Positions 48,916 to 60,040 of a DNA stretch of 64,000 nt are shown piece by piece. How positions within the stretch are numbered: position 1 is the stretch's first letter; the number at the start of each line of letters is the position of its first letter. Origin of the DNA: Xenorhabdus khoisanae (lineage in GTDB: Bacteria > Pseudomonadota > Gammaproteobacteria > Enterobacterales > Enterobacteriaceae); assembly GCF_001037465.1 (NCBI RefSeq), contig NZ_LFCV01000092.1, forward strand, positions 1-64,000, read 5' to 3'. The translations under genes and the position numbers were made by a program. The notes beneath the pieces are model-generated. The model was not told the origin of the DNA and searched no databases. It worked only from the letters and a program-made list of their open reading frames with translations.

Positions 48916-49647
48916 ATGCTAGCAATCATTCGTGGAATTATTGTTATTCTGTTTACAATCCTGATCTTTATTTTTGGTTGTATCTACTGTTTATTCAGTC
49001 CGCGCAATCCACGTCATGTTATGACCTTCGGTCATGCGTTTGGCAAACTGCATAAAATATTTGGTATTAAACTGGTGGAACGTATTCCGGCAGGCGCTCA
49101 GGAATATGGGCCTAGCATTTATATCGCTAATCATCAAAACAATTACGACATGGTAACCATGTCTAATGCAGTGCAGCCACGTACCGTCACTGTGGGCAAA
49201 AAAAGTCTGGTTTTTATTCCGTTCTTTGGTCAGCTTTATTACCTGACAGGTAATATTTTGATCGACAGAGAAAACCGCACAAAAGCACACGGTACAATCT
49301 CACAGGTTGTTGATCAAATTACCAAAAAGCAGGTTTCGGTCTGGATGTTCCCGGAAGGAACGCGCAGCCGTGGTCGCGGATTGTTGCCGTTTAAAACAGG
49401 TGCTTTTCATGCTGCTATTGCAGCAGGTGTACCTATCGTGCCGGTGTGTGTTTCTTCAACACACGGTAAAGTAAAATTGAATCGTTGGAATAATGGCGCT
49501 GTGATTGTCGAAATGTTACCTCCGATTGATACCACGAAATATACCAAAGAGCAGGTTCGTGAATTGGCGGGGCATTGTCGGCAAATGATGCAATCTAAAA
49601 TTGAAGAATTGGATAAAGAAGTTGAGGCGCTGAATAAGCGAGGATAA
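48916..49647 (+). CDS. plsC: PlsC, 1-acylglycerol-3-phosphate O-acyltransferase
   Basis: A 243-residue membrane acyltransferase making phosphatidic acid. An N-terminal helix (IIRGIIVILFTILIFIFGCI), the catalytic ANHQNNYDM (HX4D) at about residues 72-80, and FPEGTRSRGRGLLPFKTGAF (about 144-163). The start at 48916 matches E. coli PlsC. It follows parC, as in E. coli. Confidence 0.95.
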   Translation: MLAIIRGIIVILFTILIFIFGCIYCLFSPRNPRHVMTFGHAFGKLHKIFGIKLVERIPAGAQEYGPSIYIANHQNNYDMVTMSNAVQPRTVTVGKKSLVFIPFFGQLYYLTGNILIDRENRTKAHGTISQVVDQITKKQVSVWMFPEGTRSRGRGLLPFKTGAFHAAIAAGVPIVPVCVSSTHGKVKLNRWNNGAVIVEMLPPIDTTKYTKEQVRELAGHCRQMMQSKIEELDKEVEALNKRG

Positions 49648-49971
49648 ATTCGGATGACGATAAAATGTCCGAAATCGTCAAATATATTTCCCCACACGTT
49701 GACCGAATTTTGGCTATCAATTTAAGATAGTTTTAGAATTTATTTCCCATTCGCGATATGATTGCGTTTAATAACTTAATGTTTTTATTAAACGCAATCG
49801 ATAGAATAATAAATCCTGATAGCCACAATATCGGGATATTCATCCCAGTAATTATTTGAATTTTTTAGTCATTACTAGTGCTTGCGTTTACATAAGCAAT
49901 CATTGTGGATTGCTATTTTTGTCGTAGATACTATTCCTTGTCGTAGATACTATTCCTGCTGTGGAGAAAGT
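49648..49971. other. Intergenic region plsC-ftsP
   Basis: No gene supported. It carries a 14-bp inverted repeat (49760-49799: gattgcgtttaata / tattaaacgcaatc, loop of 12) and an exact 18-bp tandem duplication (gtcgtagatactattcct, period 19) at 49921-49957, just before ftsP. Confidence 0.55.
49760..49799. terminator. Strong hairpin between plsC and ftsP
   Basis: A 14-bp perfect stem with an AT-rich 12-base loop containing TTTT; it may end the plsC transcript. There is no T-tract after the stem. Confidence 0.45.
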
Positions 49972-51402
49972 ATGTCACTGAGTCGACGCCAGTTTATTCA
50001 GGCATCTGGTTTGGCAATGTGTTTAGGGGCGCTTCCTTTTGCGGTTCGAGCCAATAAAAATCAACAAACGAAATTGCCACTTCCCCCCTTACTGGAACCC
50101 CGAGGCGGACAACCTCTATTTTTAGCCATACAGAAAGCCAAATGGTCATTTAACGGTCAGAATAAAGTTCATGTTTGGGGCATCAACGGGCACTACCTGG
50201 GGCCGACTATTCGGGTTCGTCGCGGAGATGATGTCAAACTGATATATAGCAATCGTCTGTCTGAACCGGTTTCAATGACGGTAGGTGGTTTACTGGTGCC
50301 CGGAACCCTGATGGGAGGCTCGGCCCGCTTAATAGCACCGGGTGAAAGTTGGTCGCCCGTTATCCCAATCGATCAACCTGCGGCTACCTGTTGGTATCAT
50401 GCCAACACACCACACCAAATGGCACGGCATGTTTATGCTGGTCTGGCCGGAATGTGGCTGGTGGAAGACGAAAGCAGCCGTAGTTTGCCTTTACCTGAAC
50501 ATTATGGCGTTGATGATTTCCCTGTTATTTTGCAGGATAAACGACTGGATAATTTTGGCGTACCACAATATGACCCATCAGCCAATCAGGGTTTCCTTGG
50601 CGATACTTTAGTGGTTAATGGGGTTGAAAATCCTTTTGTTGAAGTTGCCAGAGGCTGGGTCAGGCTACGTTTGCTGAATGCTTCTAATGCCCGGCGATAT
50701 CAATTAGAACTCAGCGATGGGCGTCCTTTCTATATGATTGGAACTGATCAAGGGCTATTGCCTGCTCCTGTAGCCATACAGCAACTGCCACTTGCCCCGG
50801 GCGAACGTCGTGAAGTCTTGATTGATATGTCGAAAGTGGAAAGTGTCACTATTACTGCGGGAGAATCCGCAAGCGTGATAGATCGTTTGAAAGGATTGTT
50901 TGAACCTTCAACCAAATTGATATCAACCACCGTACTGACGCTAAAAGCCAGTGGTTTGCTCCCTCTGGTGACGGATCAATTACCTTCTCAGCTCGTACTG
51001 GATAATACACAAATCAATTCTTCTATCCGAAGCAGGCAGTTGGCTTTGGGAGATTATTCTCAGGGAATTAATGGTTCAGTGCTGAATGAACACCGAACCG
51101 ACATAGCCAGCCAGCAAGGTGCATGGGAACGTTGGGTAATCACAACCCCAACACCCCAGCCTTTCCATATCGAAGGCGTAAGATTTAAAGTTATCAGCCT
51201 TAATGGCAATCGCCCAGAGCCACAGGATTATGGTTGGAAAGATACTGTCTGGATTAATGAACGGGCAGAACTACTGGTTAATATGATGCAGCCCTCTTAT
51301 GAGAATTTCCCCTTTATGTATCACAGCCAGATACTGGAAATGGCGGATCGTGGAGTTGCAGGACGATTAATTGTTAACCCTGCCAGTTTTAGTATTGGGT
51401 AA
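49972..51402 (+). CDS. ftsP: FtsP (SufI), Tat-exported multicopper-oxidase-like division protein
   Basis: A 476-residue protein of the multicopper oxidase fold that lacks most copper ligands and supports the divisome under stress. A twin-arginine signal opens it (SLSRRQFIQASGLAMCLGA). The cupredoxin blocks include WGINGHYLGPTIRVRRGDDV and YHANTPHQMARHVYAGLAGM. The start at 49972 has the twin-arginine signal right at its N-terminus and a GGAGAAAG site; the longer reading adds 30 unlikely residues. Confidence 0.92.
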   Translation: MSLSRRQFIQASGLAMCLGALPFAVRANKNQQTKLPLPPLLEPRGGQPLFLAIQKAKWSFNGQNKVHVWGINGHYLGPTIRVRRGDDVKLIYSNRLSEPVSMTVGGLLVPGTLMGGSARLIAPGESWSPVIPIDQPAATCWYHANTPHQMARHVYAGLAGMWLVEDESSRSLPLPEHYGVDDFPVILQDKRLDNFGVPQYDPSANQGFLGDTLVVNGVENPFVEVARGWVRLRLLNASNARRYQLELSDGRPFYMIGTDQGLLPAPVAIQQLPLAPGERREVLIDMSKVESVTITAGESASVIDRLKGLFEPSTKLISTTVLTLKASGLLPLVTDQLPSQLVLDNTQINSSIRSRQLALGDYSQGINGSVLNEHRTDIASQQGAWERWVITTPTPQPFHIEGVRFKVISLNGNRPEPQDYGWKDTVWINERAELLVNMMQPSYENFPFMYHSQILEMADRGVAGRLIVNPASFSIG

Positions 51403-51664
51403 CAATAATATTGGGTAAAAATGGCATTAAGAAATAGCAACTCAGAATAGCAATGAAGAGCAGTGGTGGATGCCCGTCCGGTTGAATCGGGCTGCTATGG
51501 GGAATCCTTTTGTCAACCAGGGGTTGATTAGGCAATAAATTGCTTAACATTTAGTGTATAGACTAACAATTTGTTCTGAATAAATTGCTAATTTTATCGA
51601 CTGAGCGTAGCCCTTTCCGTATAGTGTCCCAAATTTTCATACTACTTGCCTGTAAGGTGACTTA
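51403..51664. other. Intergenic region ftsP-folA, rearrangement breakpoint
   Basis: No gene. A nested hairpin is possible at 51459-51497 (agcag ... cccg ... cggg ... ctgct). In E. coli different genes sit on each side, so this is where the core order breaks. Confidence 0.4.
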
Positions 51665-52150
51665 ATGAATATTAGCTTGATTGCTGCGATGGCCATGGAT
51701 CGAGTTATTGGTATGGAAAATTCCATGCCGTGGACTCTGCCGGGTGATTTAGCCTGGTTCAAACGCAACACACTCGGAAAGCCGGTTGTGATGGGACGAG
51801 TTACTTATGAATCAATTGGCCGTCCTTTGCCGGGACGTCTGAATATCGTGATCAGCAGTCAACCTGCAAGCGATGATCGGGTCACTTGGGTAAGCTCCAT
51901 CGAAGCTGCTTTAGCTGCGGCTGGTGATGTTGAAGAGATTATGGTGATGGGAGGAGGACAAATTTATGAGCAGTTTATTCCTCTGGCCAATCGTATGTAT
52001 CTGACTCACATCGATGCAGAAGTGATTGGTGACACGCACTTCCCTGATTATGAACCTGATGAGTGGAATTCAGTTTTTACTGAATATCACGATGAAGATG
52101 AAAACAATTCACACAGCTATTGTTTTGAAGTCTTAGAACGCAGAGAGTGA
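51665..52150 (+). CDS. folA: FolA, dihydrofolate reductase
   Basis: A 161-residue dihydrofolate reductase. Features: [37 protein letters not shown] with the active Asp (position 28 here), and [10 protein letters not shown]. It reduces dihydrofolate with NADPH and is the trimethoprim target; the usual contact residues look like the sensitive E. coli form. It is convergent with apaH. Confidence 0.97.
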   Translation: MNISLIAAMAMDRVIGMENSMPWTLPGDLAWFKRNTLGKPVVMGRVTYESIGRPLPGRLNIVISSQPASDDRVTWVSSIEAALAAAGDVEEIMVMGGGQIYEQFIPLANRMYLTHIDAEVIGDTHFPDYEPDEWNSVFTEYHDEDENNSHSYCFEVLERRE

Positions 52151-52160
52151 TTTAATTTTA

Positions 52161-52186
52161 CGCCGGAGTGCCCGGGCACTCCGGCG
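52161..52186. terminator. Bidirectional palindrome between folA and apaH
   Basis: A perfect 26-bp palindrome (cgccggagtgccc/gggcactccggcg) lies between the convergent stops, so it can act for both genes. Confidence 0.8.
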
Positions 52187-52194
52187 TCGTCAAT

Positions 52195-53022
52195 TCAGTC
52201 TTTCGTTTTCGTGAGCATTGCATCCTGACTGAAATACTGTTTATCTTCCCAACGTAGCATTGTCAACTTACCTCCCCAACAGCAGCCTGTATCCAGCGCA
52301 TAAATACCATCAGGAGCACCTTGTCCTTCCAGCGCAGCCCAGTGACCAAACGCAATGGAATAATCTTCAGGAATGTTGCGCGGTAATTCGAACCAGGGTT
52401 TCAGCGGAGCAGGGGCATTTTCGGGCTTAGATTTACAGATCATATCCAACTGACCATTTGGGAAACAATAACGCATCCGGGTCAGTGCATTGGTGCTGTA
52501 ACGCAGCCGGGCAAGGCCACTTAACTCAGGGGCCCAGTTATTTGGCATATCCCCATACATTTCATTGAGAAATAAAGGATAACTGTCACTGCGAAGAATG
52601 GCTTCCACTTCACGGGCACATGTTTTGGCAGTCTCTAAATCCCATTGTGGGGTGAGTCCTGCATGAGCCATGACCAGTTTCAACTCATCATCGATTTGTA
52701 ACATTGGCTGTTTTCTCAGCCAATTTATCAATTCATCGATATCTGGTGCAGTGAGCAATTCATCCAGTAAGTCTTTCGGCTTATTGCGGCTGATTTTTGC
52801 GTAAACAGCCAACAAATGCAGATCGTGATTACCCAACACCAGTTTAACTGCTGTGCCGAGCTGTTTGATATAACGAAGTACTGCCAGAGAGTCAGGGCCA
52901 CGAGCGACCAAATCGCCCGTTAGCCACAACGTATCTTTGCCGGGATGAAAATCAACTTGTTCTAATAAGGCACGTAATTCACGGTAACAACCGTGAATGT
53001 CGCCGATAAGGTATGTCGCCAT
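52195..53022 (-). CDS. apaH: ApaH, diadenosine tetraphosphatase
   Basis: A 275-residue PPP-family phosphatase hydrolysing Ap4A to two ADP (and decapping Np4-RNA). Motifs: [10 protein letters not shown] (8-17), [14 protein letters not shown] (63-66) and AHAG. Length matches E. coli. It is the last gene of the surA-pdxA-rsmA-apaG-apaH operon. Confidence 0.96.
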   Translation of the reverse strand: MATYLIGDIHGCYRELRALLEQVDFHPGKDTLWLTGDLVARGPDSLAVLRYIKQLGTAVKLVLGNHDLHLLAVYAKISRNKPKDLLDELLTAPDIDELINWLRKQPMLQIDDELKLVMAHAGLTPQWDLETAKTCAREVEAILRSDSYPLFLNEMYGDMPNNWAPELSGLARLRYSTNALTRMRYCFPNGQLDMICKSKPENAPAPLKPWFELPRNIPEDYSIAFGHWAALEGQGAPDGIYALDTGCCWGGKLTMLRWEDKQYFSQDAMLTKTKD

Positions 53023-53024
53023 AA

Positions 53025-53402
53025 TTAATTAATCAGTGTTGGAATTGCCAGTCGAAATACGGGAATGGCGGCCCGAAATGGGTGGCCCTCGTGATCAACC
53101 ATTTCATAATGACCTTCCATCGTGCCCAGAGGTGTTTCCAGGATTGCCCCGCTGCTGTAGCTATACTCTGCTCCCGACGGGATCAAAGGTTGTTTCCCCA
53201 CAACCCCTTCACCCTGAATTTCGGTTCGGTGACCATCACTGTTGGTTATGCGCCAGTAACGGCTAATCAGTTGCACTGGGAAATGCCCAAGATTGCGAAT
53301 TGATATTGTATAAGCAAATACAAAGCGCTGTTGTTCCGGCTGTGATTGACTTTCTACATAGGTACTTTGTACTTGAATATAAATTCTTGGTTCATTGAGC
53401 AT
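53025..53402 (-). CDS. apaG: ApaG protein
   Basis: A 125-residue single FN3-like beta domain (DUF525), with [20 protein letters not shown] and [17 protein letters not shown]. Biochemical role uncertain. The stop is 2 bp before apaH and the start 37 bp after rsmA, the standard order. Confidence 0.95.
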   Translation of the reverse strand: MLNEPRIYIQVQSTYVESQSQPEQQRFVFAYTISIRNLGHFPVQLISRYWRITNSDGHRTEIQGEGVVGKQPLIPSGAEYSYSSGAILETPLGTMEGHYEMVDHEGHPFRAAIPVFRLAIPTLIN

Positions 53403-53439
53403 AGGTGCCTCCTGTTACTGTAACGACTGTTTGTTGATT

Positions 53440-54255
53440 TCAGGCAACTTCAGACTGAGACGATAACCAGTTTGCCATTTTACAGTATTGCTCGACAGAG
53501 ATGTTTTCAGCCCGAATGGTTGGATCAACACCCAGTTCAGATAACTGTTCAGCAGAAAAAATATTCCCAAGGCTGTTACGGATAGTTTTTCTCCGTTGGT
53601 TAAACGCTTGAGTTGTGATCCGGGCTAACATGTTAATGTCCTGAACCGGATAAGGTATGGTCTTGTACGGGATCAGGCGCACAATAGCGGAATCCACCTT
53701 TGGTGCCGGCGTGAATGCCGTAGGCGGTACCTCAAGAACAGGGATTACTTGACAGTAGTATTGAGCCATCACACTTAAACGCCCGTAGGCTTTGCTGCCC
53801 GGGCCAGCGACAAGACGATTCACCACTTCTTTTTGCAGCATAAAGCTCATATCAGCGATAGCATCAGTATAGCTGAAAAGGTGGAACATCAATGGCGTGG
53901 AAATATTATAAGGCAGATTACCAAATACACGCAGTGACTGCCCGCGCTCTCTGGCAATCTGACCAAAATCAACAGTCATCGCATCTTGTTGAATGATTGT
54001 CAGCTTATCTTTTAGTTTCGGATGGACATGCAGTCTGGCCGCCAAATCGCGGTCAAGCTCGACGACCGTCATTTTATCCATGCGCTCACCAACGGGTTCA
54101 GTCAGTGCTCCCAGACCCGGGCCAATCTCCACTACAGCCTGACCAGCCTGTGGGTTTATCGCATCGACAATGCTATCAATAATAAACTGATCGGTTAAAA
54201 AGTTTTGCCCGAAACGTTTACGGGCATGGTGCCCTTGATGGACTTTATTATTCAT
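53440..54255 (-). CDS. rsmA: RsmA (KsgA), 16S rRNA dimethyladenosine transferase
   Basis: A 271-residue methyltransferase modifying A1518 and A1519 of 16S rRNA, a checkpoint of 30S assembly. SAM site [14 protein letters not shown] (about 41-54), then the NLPYNIS motif (about 113-119). Loss gives kasugamycin resistance. It overlaps the pdxA end by 8 bp. Confidence 0.97.
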   Translation of the reverse strand: MNNKVHQGHHARKRFGQNFLTDQFIIDSIVDAINPQAGQAVVEIGPGLGALTEPVGERMDKMTVVELDRDLAARLHVHPKLKDKLTIIQQDAMTVDFGQIARERGQSLRVFGNLPYNISTPLMFHLFSYTDAIADMSFMLQKEVVNRLVAGPGSKAYGRLSVMAQYYCQVIPVLEVPPTAFTPAPKVDSAIVRLIPYKTIPYPVQDINMLARITTQAFNQRRKTIRNSLGNIFSAEQLSELGVDPTIRAENISVEQYCKMANWLSSQSEVA

Positions 54256-55261
54256 TACTGTTTTGTATCATTTTAATTGCTAGATTTAATGCGGTGATAA
54301 AACTACCCACATCAGCTTGACCTGTCCCCGCCAGCTCCAGTGCTGTGCCATGATCGACAGAAGTTCGGATAAATGGCAGACCCAATGTAATATTCACGGC
54401 CCTGCCAAAACCCTGGTATTTTAACACGGGTAGCCCCTGATCGTGATACATAGAAAGCACAGCATCGGCATTATCCAAATATTTGGGCTGAAAAAGTGTA
54501 TCAGCGGGTAATGGGCCTTCCAGCCATATCCCTTCTGCTCTCAGGCTATCCAGCGCAGGAATGATCACATCTATTTCTTCATGCCCCATATGCCCGCCTT
54601 CACCCGCATGGGGATTCAGGCCGCAAACATAGATGTGGGGACGTTGGATACCGAATTTGGTTTTCAGATCATGGTTGAGAATGGTGACAACTTCCCTGAG
54701 GGAATCAAAGGTAATCGCCTTGGGAACATCTAAAATTGGCAGGTGTGTCGTTGCCAGCGCCACCCGTAACTCTTCTGTTGCCAACATCATGACCACCCTT
54801 GAGCATTGGCTGTGGTCAGCAAAAAACTCAGTATGTCCGGTAAAAGGCACGCCAGCTTCATTAATGACGCCCTTATGCACCGGTCCTGTCACCAGAGCAG
54901 AAAATTCCCCATTCAGGCAACCATCGCAGGCTTTTGCCAGGGTTTCCGTGACATAAGTACCGTTTTCTCGGTTCAATTCACCCGCAATGGTCGGAGATTG
55001 GAGAGAGACAGGCAGAATAGTCAGGGTTCCGGCTGCTTGTGATGAAGAAATGTGTTCAGGGGAGTATGTTTGTAGTCTTAGAGGTAAATTCAGTTGTCTG
55101 GCCCGGGAGAGCATCAGCTCTGGATCAGCACAGACTACCAATTGGATAGGCCACTCTTTTTGGGCGAGGGCAATCACTAAATCAGGACCAACCCCGGCCG
55201 GCTCGCCGGGGGTGATGACAATGGGGTTGATAGTGGATTTATTGTTGTGCATCGCTACCAT
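54248..55261 (-). CDS. pdxA: PdxA, 4-hydroxythreonine-4-phosphate dehydrogenase
   Basis: A 337-residue enzyme of pyridoxal phosphate synthesis. Conserved: [31 protein letters not shown] and [13 protein letters not shown]; metal-binding His residues lie within these. The start overlaps the surA end, where two ATGs (55261, 55252) are possible; the first is used here. Confidence 0.95.
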   Translation of the reverse strand: MVAMHNNKSTINPIVITPGEPAGVGPDLVIALAQKEWPIQLVVCADPELMLSRARQLNLPLRLQTYSPEHISSSQAAGTLTILPVSLQSPTIAGELNRENGTYVTETLAKACDGCLNGEFSALVTGPVHKGVINEAGVPFTGHTEFFADHSQCSRVVMMLATEELRVALATTHLPILDVPKAITFDSLREVVTILNHDLKTKFGIQRPHIYVCGLNPHAGEGGHMGHEEIDVIIPALDSLRAEGIWLEGPLPADTLFQPKYLDNADAVLSMYHDQGLPVLKYQGFGRAVNITLGLPFIRTSVDHGTALELAGTGQADVGSFITALNLAIKMIQNSNE

Positions 55262-56558
55262 CTAAAATTTTCACATAAGCAGAGGCGCGTAATTCTTGCA
55301 CCCAGCTTTGTGCCTCTTCATTGAATTTACGGTTGAACAGCAGACGGTAGGCACGGTCTTTCTGTGCTGTATCAGTTCTGTCAACTTTGCGGCTATCAAG
55401 CAGTTGAATTAAGTGCCAGCCGAAAGAAGAGTGAACGGGTTGGCTGATCTCACCTTTTTGCAGTTTGGTCAATGCGTCACGGAAAGCAGGGTCATAAGCA
55501 CTCGGCAAATTCCAGCCCAGTTCTCCACCACGCATGGCGGAACCGGGATCTTCAGAATACTCTTTTGCTGCTGCTTCGAATGTCGTTTTGCCGCTTAAGA
55601 TTTCTTCCCTGAGTTTCATTAATTCGTTACGCGCCTGCTCGTCATTCATAACCGGTGATGTCTTCAGCAGAATATGACGGGCATTCACTTCAGTGACCGC
55701 AATCGGCGTCTGACCACCACGGATATCATTCACTTTCAGAATGTGAAAACCCACACCAGAACGAATCGGGCCAATGATCTGTCCCTTGTGCGCAGTAATC
55801 TGTCCCTTGTGCGCAAGCTGTTCAGCGTACAGGGTTGGCAATTCCTGCAACCTGCTCCAGCCCATATTTCCCCCTTTCAGGGCTTGGCTATCACCAGAAT
55901 ATGCGATGGCCAATTTGCCGAAATCCCCGCCACTCTTGAGTTCAGACAAGATTTTTTTGACCGTGGTTTCAGCTTTTTCTACCTGAGCCTGATCCGGATT
56001 TTCTGGCAGAGGGATCAGAATATGGCTGATGTTCAATTCCGAGTCCTGACTATTCTGGCTTTCGAGCTGATTCGCCAGTGAATCAACTTCCTGTGGCAGA
56101 ATAGTGATGCGGCGGCGCACTTCATTATTGCGTACTTCCGCAATCGTCATTTCCTTGCGGACTTGGTTGCGGTAGGTATCAAAATTAATACCATTTGCGG
56201 TCAGGTTCTGTTTCAGCTGGGCCATGCTCAGGTGGTTTTGGGCTGCAATATCGGTGATTGCAGAATCCAGGGCTTGATCGGGGATGGTAATTTGCATCTG
56301 TTTTGCCATTTGCAAAACGATGTCATCCATAATCAGGCGCTCAACGATCTGATGACGCAGTGCTTCTTCATCCGGTATTTGCTGGTCTGCATGCTTTGCA
56401 TTGAGTTTAACGGATTGTAAGAGGCTGTTGACGTCACTTTCCAGTACGACATCATTGTTAACAACGGCAGCCACCTTATTGAGTTCCTGCGGTGCTGCCA
56501 CTGCGACAGTATTTACTGAAAACATCAATCCGAGAATGAGCGTTCTCCAGTTCTTCAT
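55239..56558 (-). CDS. surA: SurA, periplasmic chaperone and prolyl isomerase
   Basis: A 439-residue chaperone: signal peptide ([22 protein letters not shown]), an N-terminal chaperone domain, two parvulin domains ([16 protein letters not shown] on; [16 protein letters not shown] on) and a C-terminal helix. It escorts outer-membrane proteins such as LptD to BAM. It is 11 residues longer than E. coli SurA; part comes from a duplicated segment [14 protein letters not shown] in the first parvulin domain (55777-55815). Downstream of lptD, with an 80-bp gap. Confidence 0.95.
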   Translation of the reverse strand: MKNWRTLILGLMFSVNTVAVAAPQELNKVAAVVNNDVVLESDVNSLLQSVKLNAKHADQQIPDEEALRHQIVERLIMDDIVLQMAKQMQITIPDQALDSAITDIAAQNHLSMAQLKQNLTANGINFDTYRNQVRKEMTIAEVRNNEVRRRITILPQEVDSLANQLESQNSQDSELNISHILIPLPENPDQAQVEKAETTVKKILSELKSGGDFGKLAIAYSGDSQALKGGNMGWSRLQELPTLYAEQLAHKGQITAHKGQIIGPIRSGVGFHILKVNDIRGGQTPIAVTEVNARHILLKTSPVMNDEQARNELMKLREEILSGKTTFEAAAKEYSEDPGSAMRGGELGWNLPSAYDPAFRDALTKLQKGEISQPVHSSFGWHLIQLLDSRKVDRTDTAQKDRAYRLLFNRKFNEEAQSWVQELRASAYVKILDGSDAQQ

Positions 56559-56638
56559 ACATTTCCCATCATATCAATCCCGCCTTGGCGGGGTTATTGT
56601 GTATACGTTGTGTTTATCGGTATCAGAGTTTATCGGTA

Positions 56639-59002
56639 TCAGAATGCACGCTGGTATGGAAGAATACCTTGCTGTAGCATTTTCTGGCTACCCAAACTGT
56701 GATTGTTACTTAAGCCACGAAGTTCAACATTGAATGACCATTTGTTGTCATACTGACTGCTGCCGAACCTCCAGTTGACGATTTTGCGTTCATAGCCCAC
56801 ATTGACTGCCCAACAGCAAGTGTTGTATTGCAGGCCAACCATCTGGTTCGCAGGTTGTTTCTCTTTGGTATCGTAGTAATACGCTCCGACAAATGCCCAG
56901 TGATCCGTCAATGGCCAGCTTGCCACCATCCCAACCTGCGAAATACCCTGTTGATAAGCTGGCGCACCGCCTTTGAGCGTGGCCTGAATATAATCGCGGT
57001 CAACAAAACGATAGTTTAACTGCAATATGCGATCAGCATCACGACGGTATTCCACTACTGCATTGCCCATGGTTAAACTGCCCAGACGGTTATCGTATTG
57101 CAGCCCGCCTTTGAGCCCCCAGGAATCATTGATTCTCCAGTGCGCATCTCCGGCCCATGTCGTGGCGCCCGTTCCCTTTTTGTTGCCGATGATATCTTTA
57201 GAACCTGAATTAGGTTCAGTATCTTCAGTACGTGGACGTTCAAAGTAGTAGATTTGACCTACGGACAGGCTAAAACGTTCAACTAAATCTTCATCATAAA
57301 TGCGGGTAGTTACACCCGTCGTAAATTGATTGGCAGATGAAATGCGATCTAACCCACTGTAGAAGCGGTCACGGAACAATCCGGTATAGTCGGCTTGCAG
57401 CAGGGAGGAATCAAAGTTGTTAATGTTATTTTGATTCTTGTAAGGCACATACAGATACTGAACGCGTGGCTCCAGCGTCTGGGTGTAATCCTGATTAAAA
57501 TACATGGCGCGTTCAAACACCATCTTGGCATCTGATTTAAATACAGGCAGGAGACGGTTTACTGATCTCTCCAATAAGGCCGTATCTTTATTGGCTTTGG
57601 TTTCCTCAGTAAGATCCTGTTGGTAATGCGTCGCCATCAACTTAAATTCATTGTTGATGCTGGCCCAGCCGTTGGAGAGCGGCAAGTTAATGGTGGGTTC
57701 CAGATGCCAGCGTGTTGCATTTGGCCACTGGTTACCAACACTGGTAAATTTAGCTGCTTGGGCATAGGCATTAAAATCAAATGGCCCTAAATCGTTTTTA
57801 TAATAATGCAGATCCAACTGAGGAGTTGCCCGGTAGGCCCTTCTTCTATCGTCAATGGTAAAAATCTGGAACTGTTTGGTTGCGAGTGTGGCATTCCAGT
57901 TCTGTTGCGCATAACCAATACTGAATTTCTGGGTCGCATAACTGTCCGTGCTAGAACCATACTGAGAAGTAAAGTTACTGAAATAGTTCGGATCACTGAC
58001 TTTGGTATAGTCGGCGCTAAAACGCCAGACCTGATCCATGACACCACTATGATTCCAATAGAATAACCAACGGCTATTACTGTCCCTCTTGGCTAAATTC
58101 TTATCGAATTTTTTATCATCTGCATACAAGCGATCATTATGGATCCAATCCAACGCAACCGTACCCGTACCGGCTTTAGTCAAGTAACGGAATTCATTGT
58201 CCAGTTTCAAGCCGCGCATAGTGATAAGATGCGGAGTGATCGTGGCATCATAATTAGGTGCGATATTCCAGTAATACGGCAGCAGGAATTGGAAGCCATC
58301 TTTATTGGAGAAACTGGCATTGGGGATCAGGAAACCAGAGCGGCGTTTATCACCAATCGGTAACTGCAAATACGGGCTGTAAAATACCGGCACATTGGCA
58401 ACCCGGAAACGGGCGTTCCAGATTTCAGCCACTTCTTCTTCGCGATCCAAGATCACTTCGGAACCGACAACACTCCAGCTATCATTGCCCGGCAAACAAG
58501 AGGTAAATATCCCGTTATTTAAAATGGTATAGCGGTTTTCATCACGCAGCATCATCTTATCTGCGCTGCCACGTCCCTGGCGGCCAACCATTTGGTATTT
58601 GCCTTGTTCCACGTCGGTGTCTTTATTGTTCAAATTAGCCCAGGCACGTGGCCCTTTCAAAATGATCTGAGGGTCATCATAGCTGACATTACCTGTTGCG
58701 GTAATAGTACGAACGGGTTCTTTATCTTGTGTTTGCTCAAGCCTGACTTTATCGGCTGTCAGCGTTTTATTTCCCTGCCGGATATCAACATTACCAATGA
58801 ACTCAACCGCATTAGGATATTCGCCACGAGTATCTTCGGATTTAATGTTAACGGGCATTTTATTGGGATCACCTGTGATAATCGGCTTATCATAGACAGG
58901 GACACCCAGCATACATTGTGCTGCGAGGTCAGCATGTGCCTGCTGACTGTAAAGTGCGGCCCATACCATTGTGGCCAGCAGGGTAGGATAACATTTGTTC
59001 AT
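56639..59002 (-). CDS. lptD: LptD, LPS-assembly outer-membrane translocon
   Basis: A 787-residue barrel that inserts LPS into the outer leaflet with LptE. Signal peptide ([24 protein letters not shown]), an N-terminal jellyroll (residues about 40-200) receiving LPS from LptA, and a large beta barrel. Cys near residue 31 and 173 and the late NTCC pair are the usual disulfide partners. Its upstream region is divergent from djlA. Confidence 0.96.
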   Translation of the reverse strand: MNKCYPTLLATMVWAALYSQQAHADLAAQCMLGVPVYDKPIITGDPNKMPVNIKSEDTRGEYPNAVEFIGNVDIRQGNKTLTADKVRLEQTQDKEPVRTITATGNVSYDDPQIILKGPRAWANLNNKDTDVEQGKYQMVGRQGRGSADKMMLRDENRYTILNNGIFTSCLPGNDSWSVVGSEVILDREEEVAEIWNARFRVANVPVFYSPYLQLPIGDKRRSGFLIPNASFSNKDGFQFLLPYYWNIAPNYDATITPHLITMRGLKLDNEFRYLTKAGTGTVALDWIHNDRLYADDKKFDKNLAKRDSNSRWLFYWNHSGVMDQVWRFSADYTKVSDPNYFSNFTSQYGSSTDSYATQKFSIGYAQQNWNATLATKQFQIFTIDDRRRAYRATPQLDLHYYKNDLGPFDFNAYAQAAKFTSVGNQWPNATRWHLEPTINLPLSNGWASINNEFKLMATHYQQDLTEETKANKDTALLERSVNRLLPVFKSDAKMVFERAMYFNQDYTQTLEPRVQYLYVPYKNQNNINNFDSSLLQADYTGLFRDRFYSGLDRISSANQFTTGVTTRIYDEDLVERFSLSVGQIYYFERPRTEDTEPNSGSKDIIGNKKGTGATTWAGDAHWRINDSWGLKGGLQYDNRLGSLTMGNAVVEYRRDADRILQLNYRFVDRDYIQATLKGGAPAYQQGISQVGMVASWPLTDHWAFVGAYYYDTKEKQPANQMVGLQYNTCCWAVNVGYERKIVNWRFGSSQYDNKWSFNVELRGLSNNHSLGSQKMLQQGILPYQRAF

Positions 59003-59184
59003 AGATGTTTATGCGGTTCCGTCATCAGTGCCATCGTGCCGGCAAATGTTCAGAGACTAACGTAGTTGAGATATATGCACCAGAGTAAAGTTTAACTTTG
59101 CTTATCTTGTTGTTAGGCACAGAGCTTAATGAATAGTATGATAATGCAAAATTGCGCTAAGGGCATTGGGGAATTGAAGACTAT

Positions 59185-60009
59185 ATGCAGTATTGGGGAA
59201 AATTATTTGGATTAATATTTGGTATTGCGTCTGGTGCTGGTTTTTGGGGGATTGTGATTGGCGTGTTGTTGGGTCACATTCTTGACAAAGTCAGGGCACG
59301 AAATTTAGGTGCCGATGCTAAAGGCCCGACCCGACAGTTACTGTTTTTTCGCAGTACTTTCCAAGTATTGGGGCATATAACCAAAGCAAAAGGCCGGGTA
59401 ACAGAAACAGATATCCAGCTTGCCACTCAACTGATGGACAGAATGCAACTGCATGGTGAAGCCAGGCTTGCCGCCCAACAGGCATTTCGTGAGGGTAAAC
59501 AGCCTCAATTCCCTCTGCGTGAAACATTACGACAATTACGGCGTGCTTGCTTTGGTCGTTTTGACCTGATCCGGATGTTTTTGGAAATTCAGTTACAGGC
59601 TGCATTTGCTGACGGTGAACTGCATCCTAACGAAAGAAAAGTTTTATTTGTTATCGCCGAAGAACTGGGGATTTCCCGTGTTCAATTTGAACAGTTCCTT
59701 GCTATGATGGAAGGCGGGCGTCATTTTGACGGGCAGAATTTTGGTGGGCAGCATCAGCAATACGGGCATTACCAAGGTCGTGGGCAGCAGCGTGCAACGT
59801 TGGCAGATGCCTGTAAGGTATTGGGCGTCAATGAACAGGATGACGCCACAACCATTAAGCGGGCTTATCGAAAACTCATGAGTGAACACCATCCAGACAA
59901 ACTGGTGGCGAAAGGTTTGCCTCCAGAAATGATGGAACTTGCGAAACAAAAAGCGCAGTCCATCCAGTCTGCTTACGATTTAATTAAAAAAGAGAAGGGC
60001 TTTAAATAG
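59185..60009 (+). CDS. djlA: DjlA, membrane-anchored DnaJ-like co-chaperone
   Basis: A 274-residue protein: an N-terminal membrane helix ([20 protein letters not shown], about 10-29), a TerB-like central domain and a C-terminal J domain with HHPDKL. It stimulates DnaK ATPase at the membrane and affects the Rcs response. A Gly/Gln/His-rich linker (about 180-210) precedes the J domain. It is divergent from lptD. Confidence 0.95.
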   Translation: MQYWGKLFGLIFGIASGAGFWGIVIGVLLGHILDKVRARNLGADAKGPTRQLLFFRSTFQVLGHITKAKGRVTETDIQLATQLMDRMQLHGEARLAAQQAFREGKQPQFPLRETLRQLRRACFGRFDLIRMFLEIQLQAAFADGELHPNERKVLFVIAEELGISRVQFEQFLAMMEGGRHFDGQNFGGQHQQYGHYQGRGQQRATLADACKVLGVNEQDDATTIKRAYRKLMSEHHPDKLVAKGLPPEMMELAKQKAQSIQSAYDLIKKEKGFK

Positions 60010-60040
60010 CGCTTATCCAAATGTGCCAAAAGAGCATACG

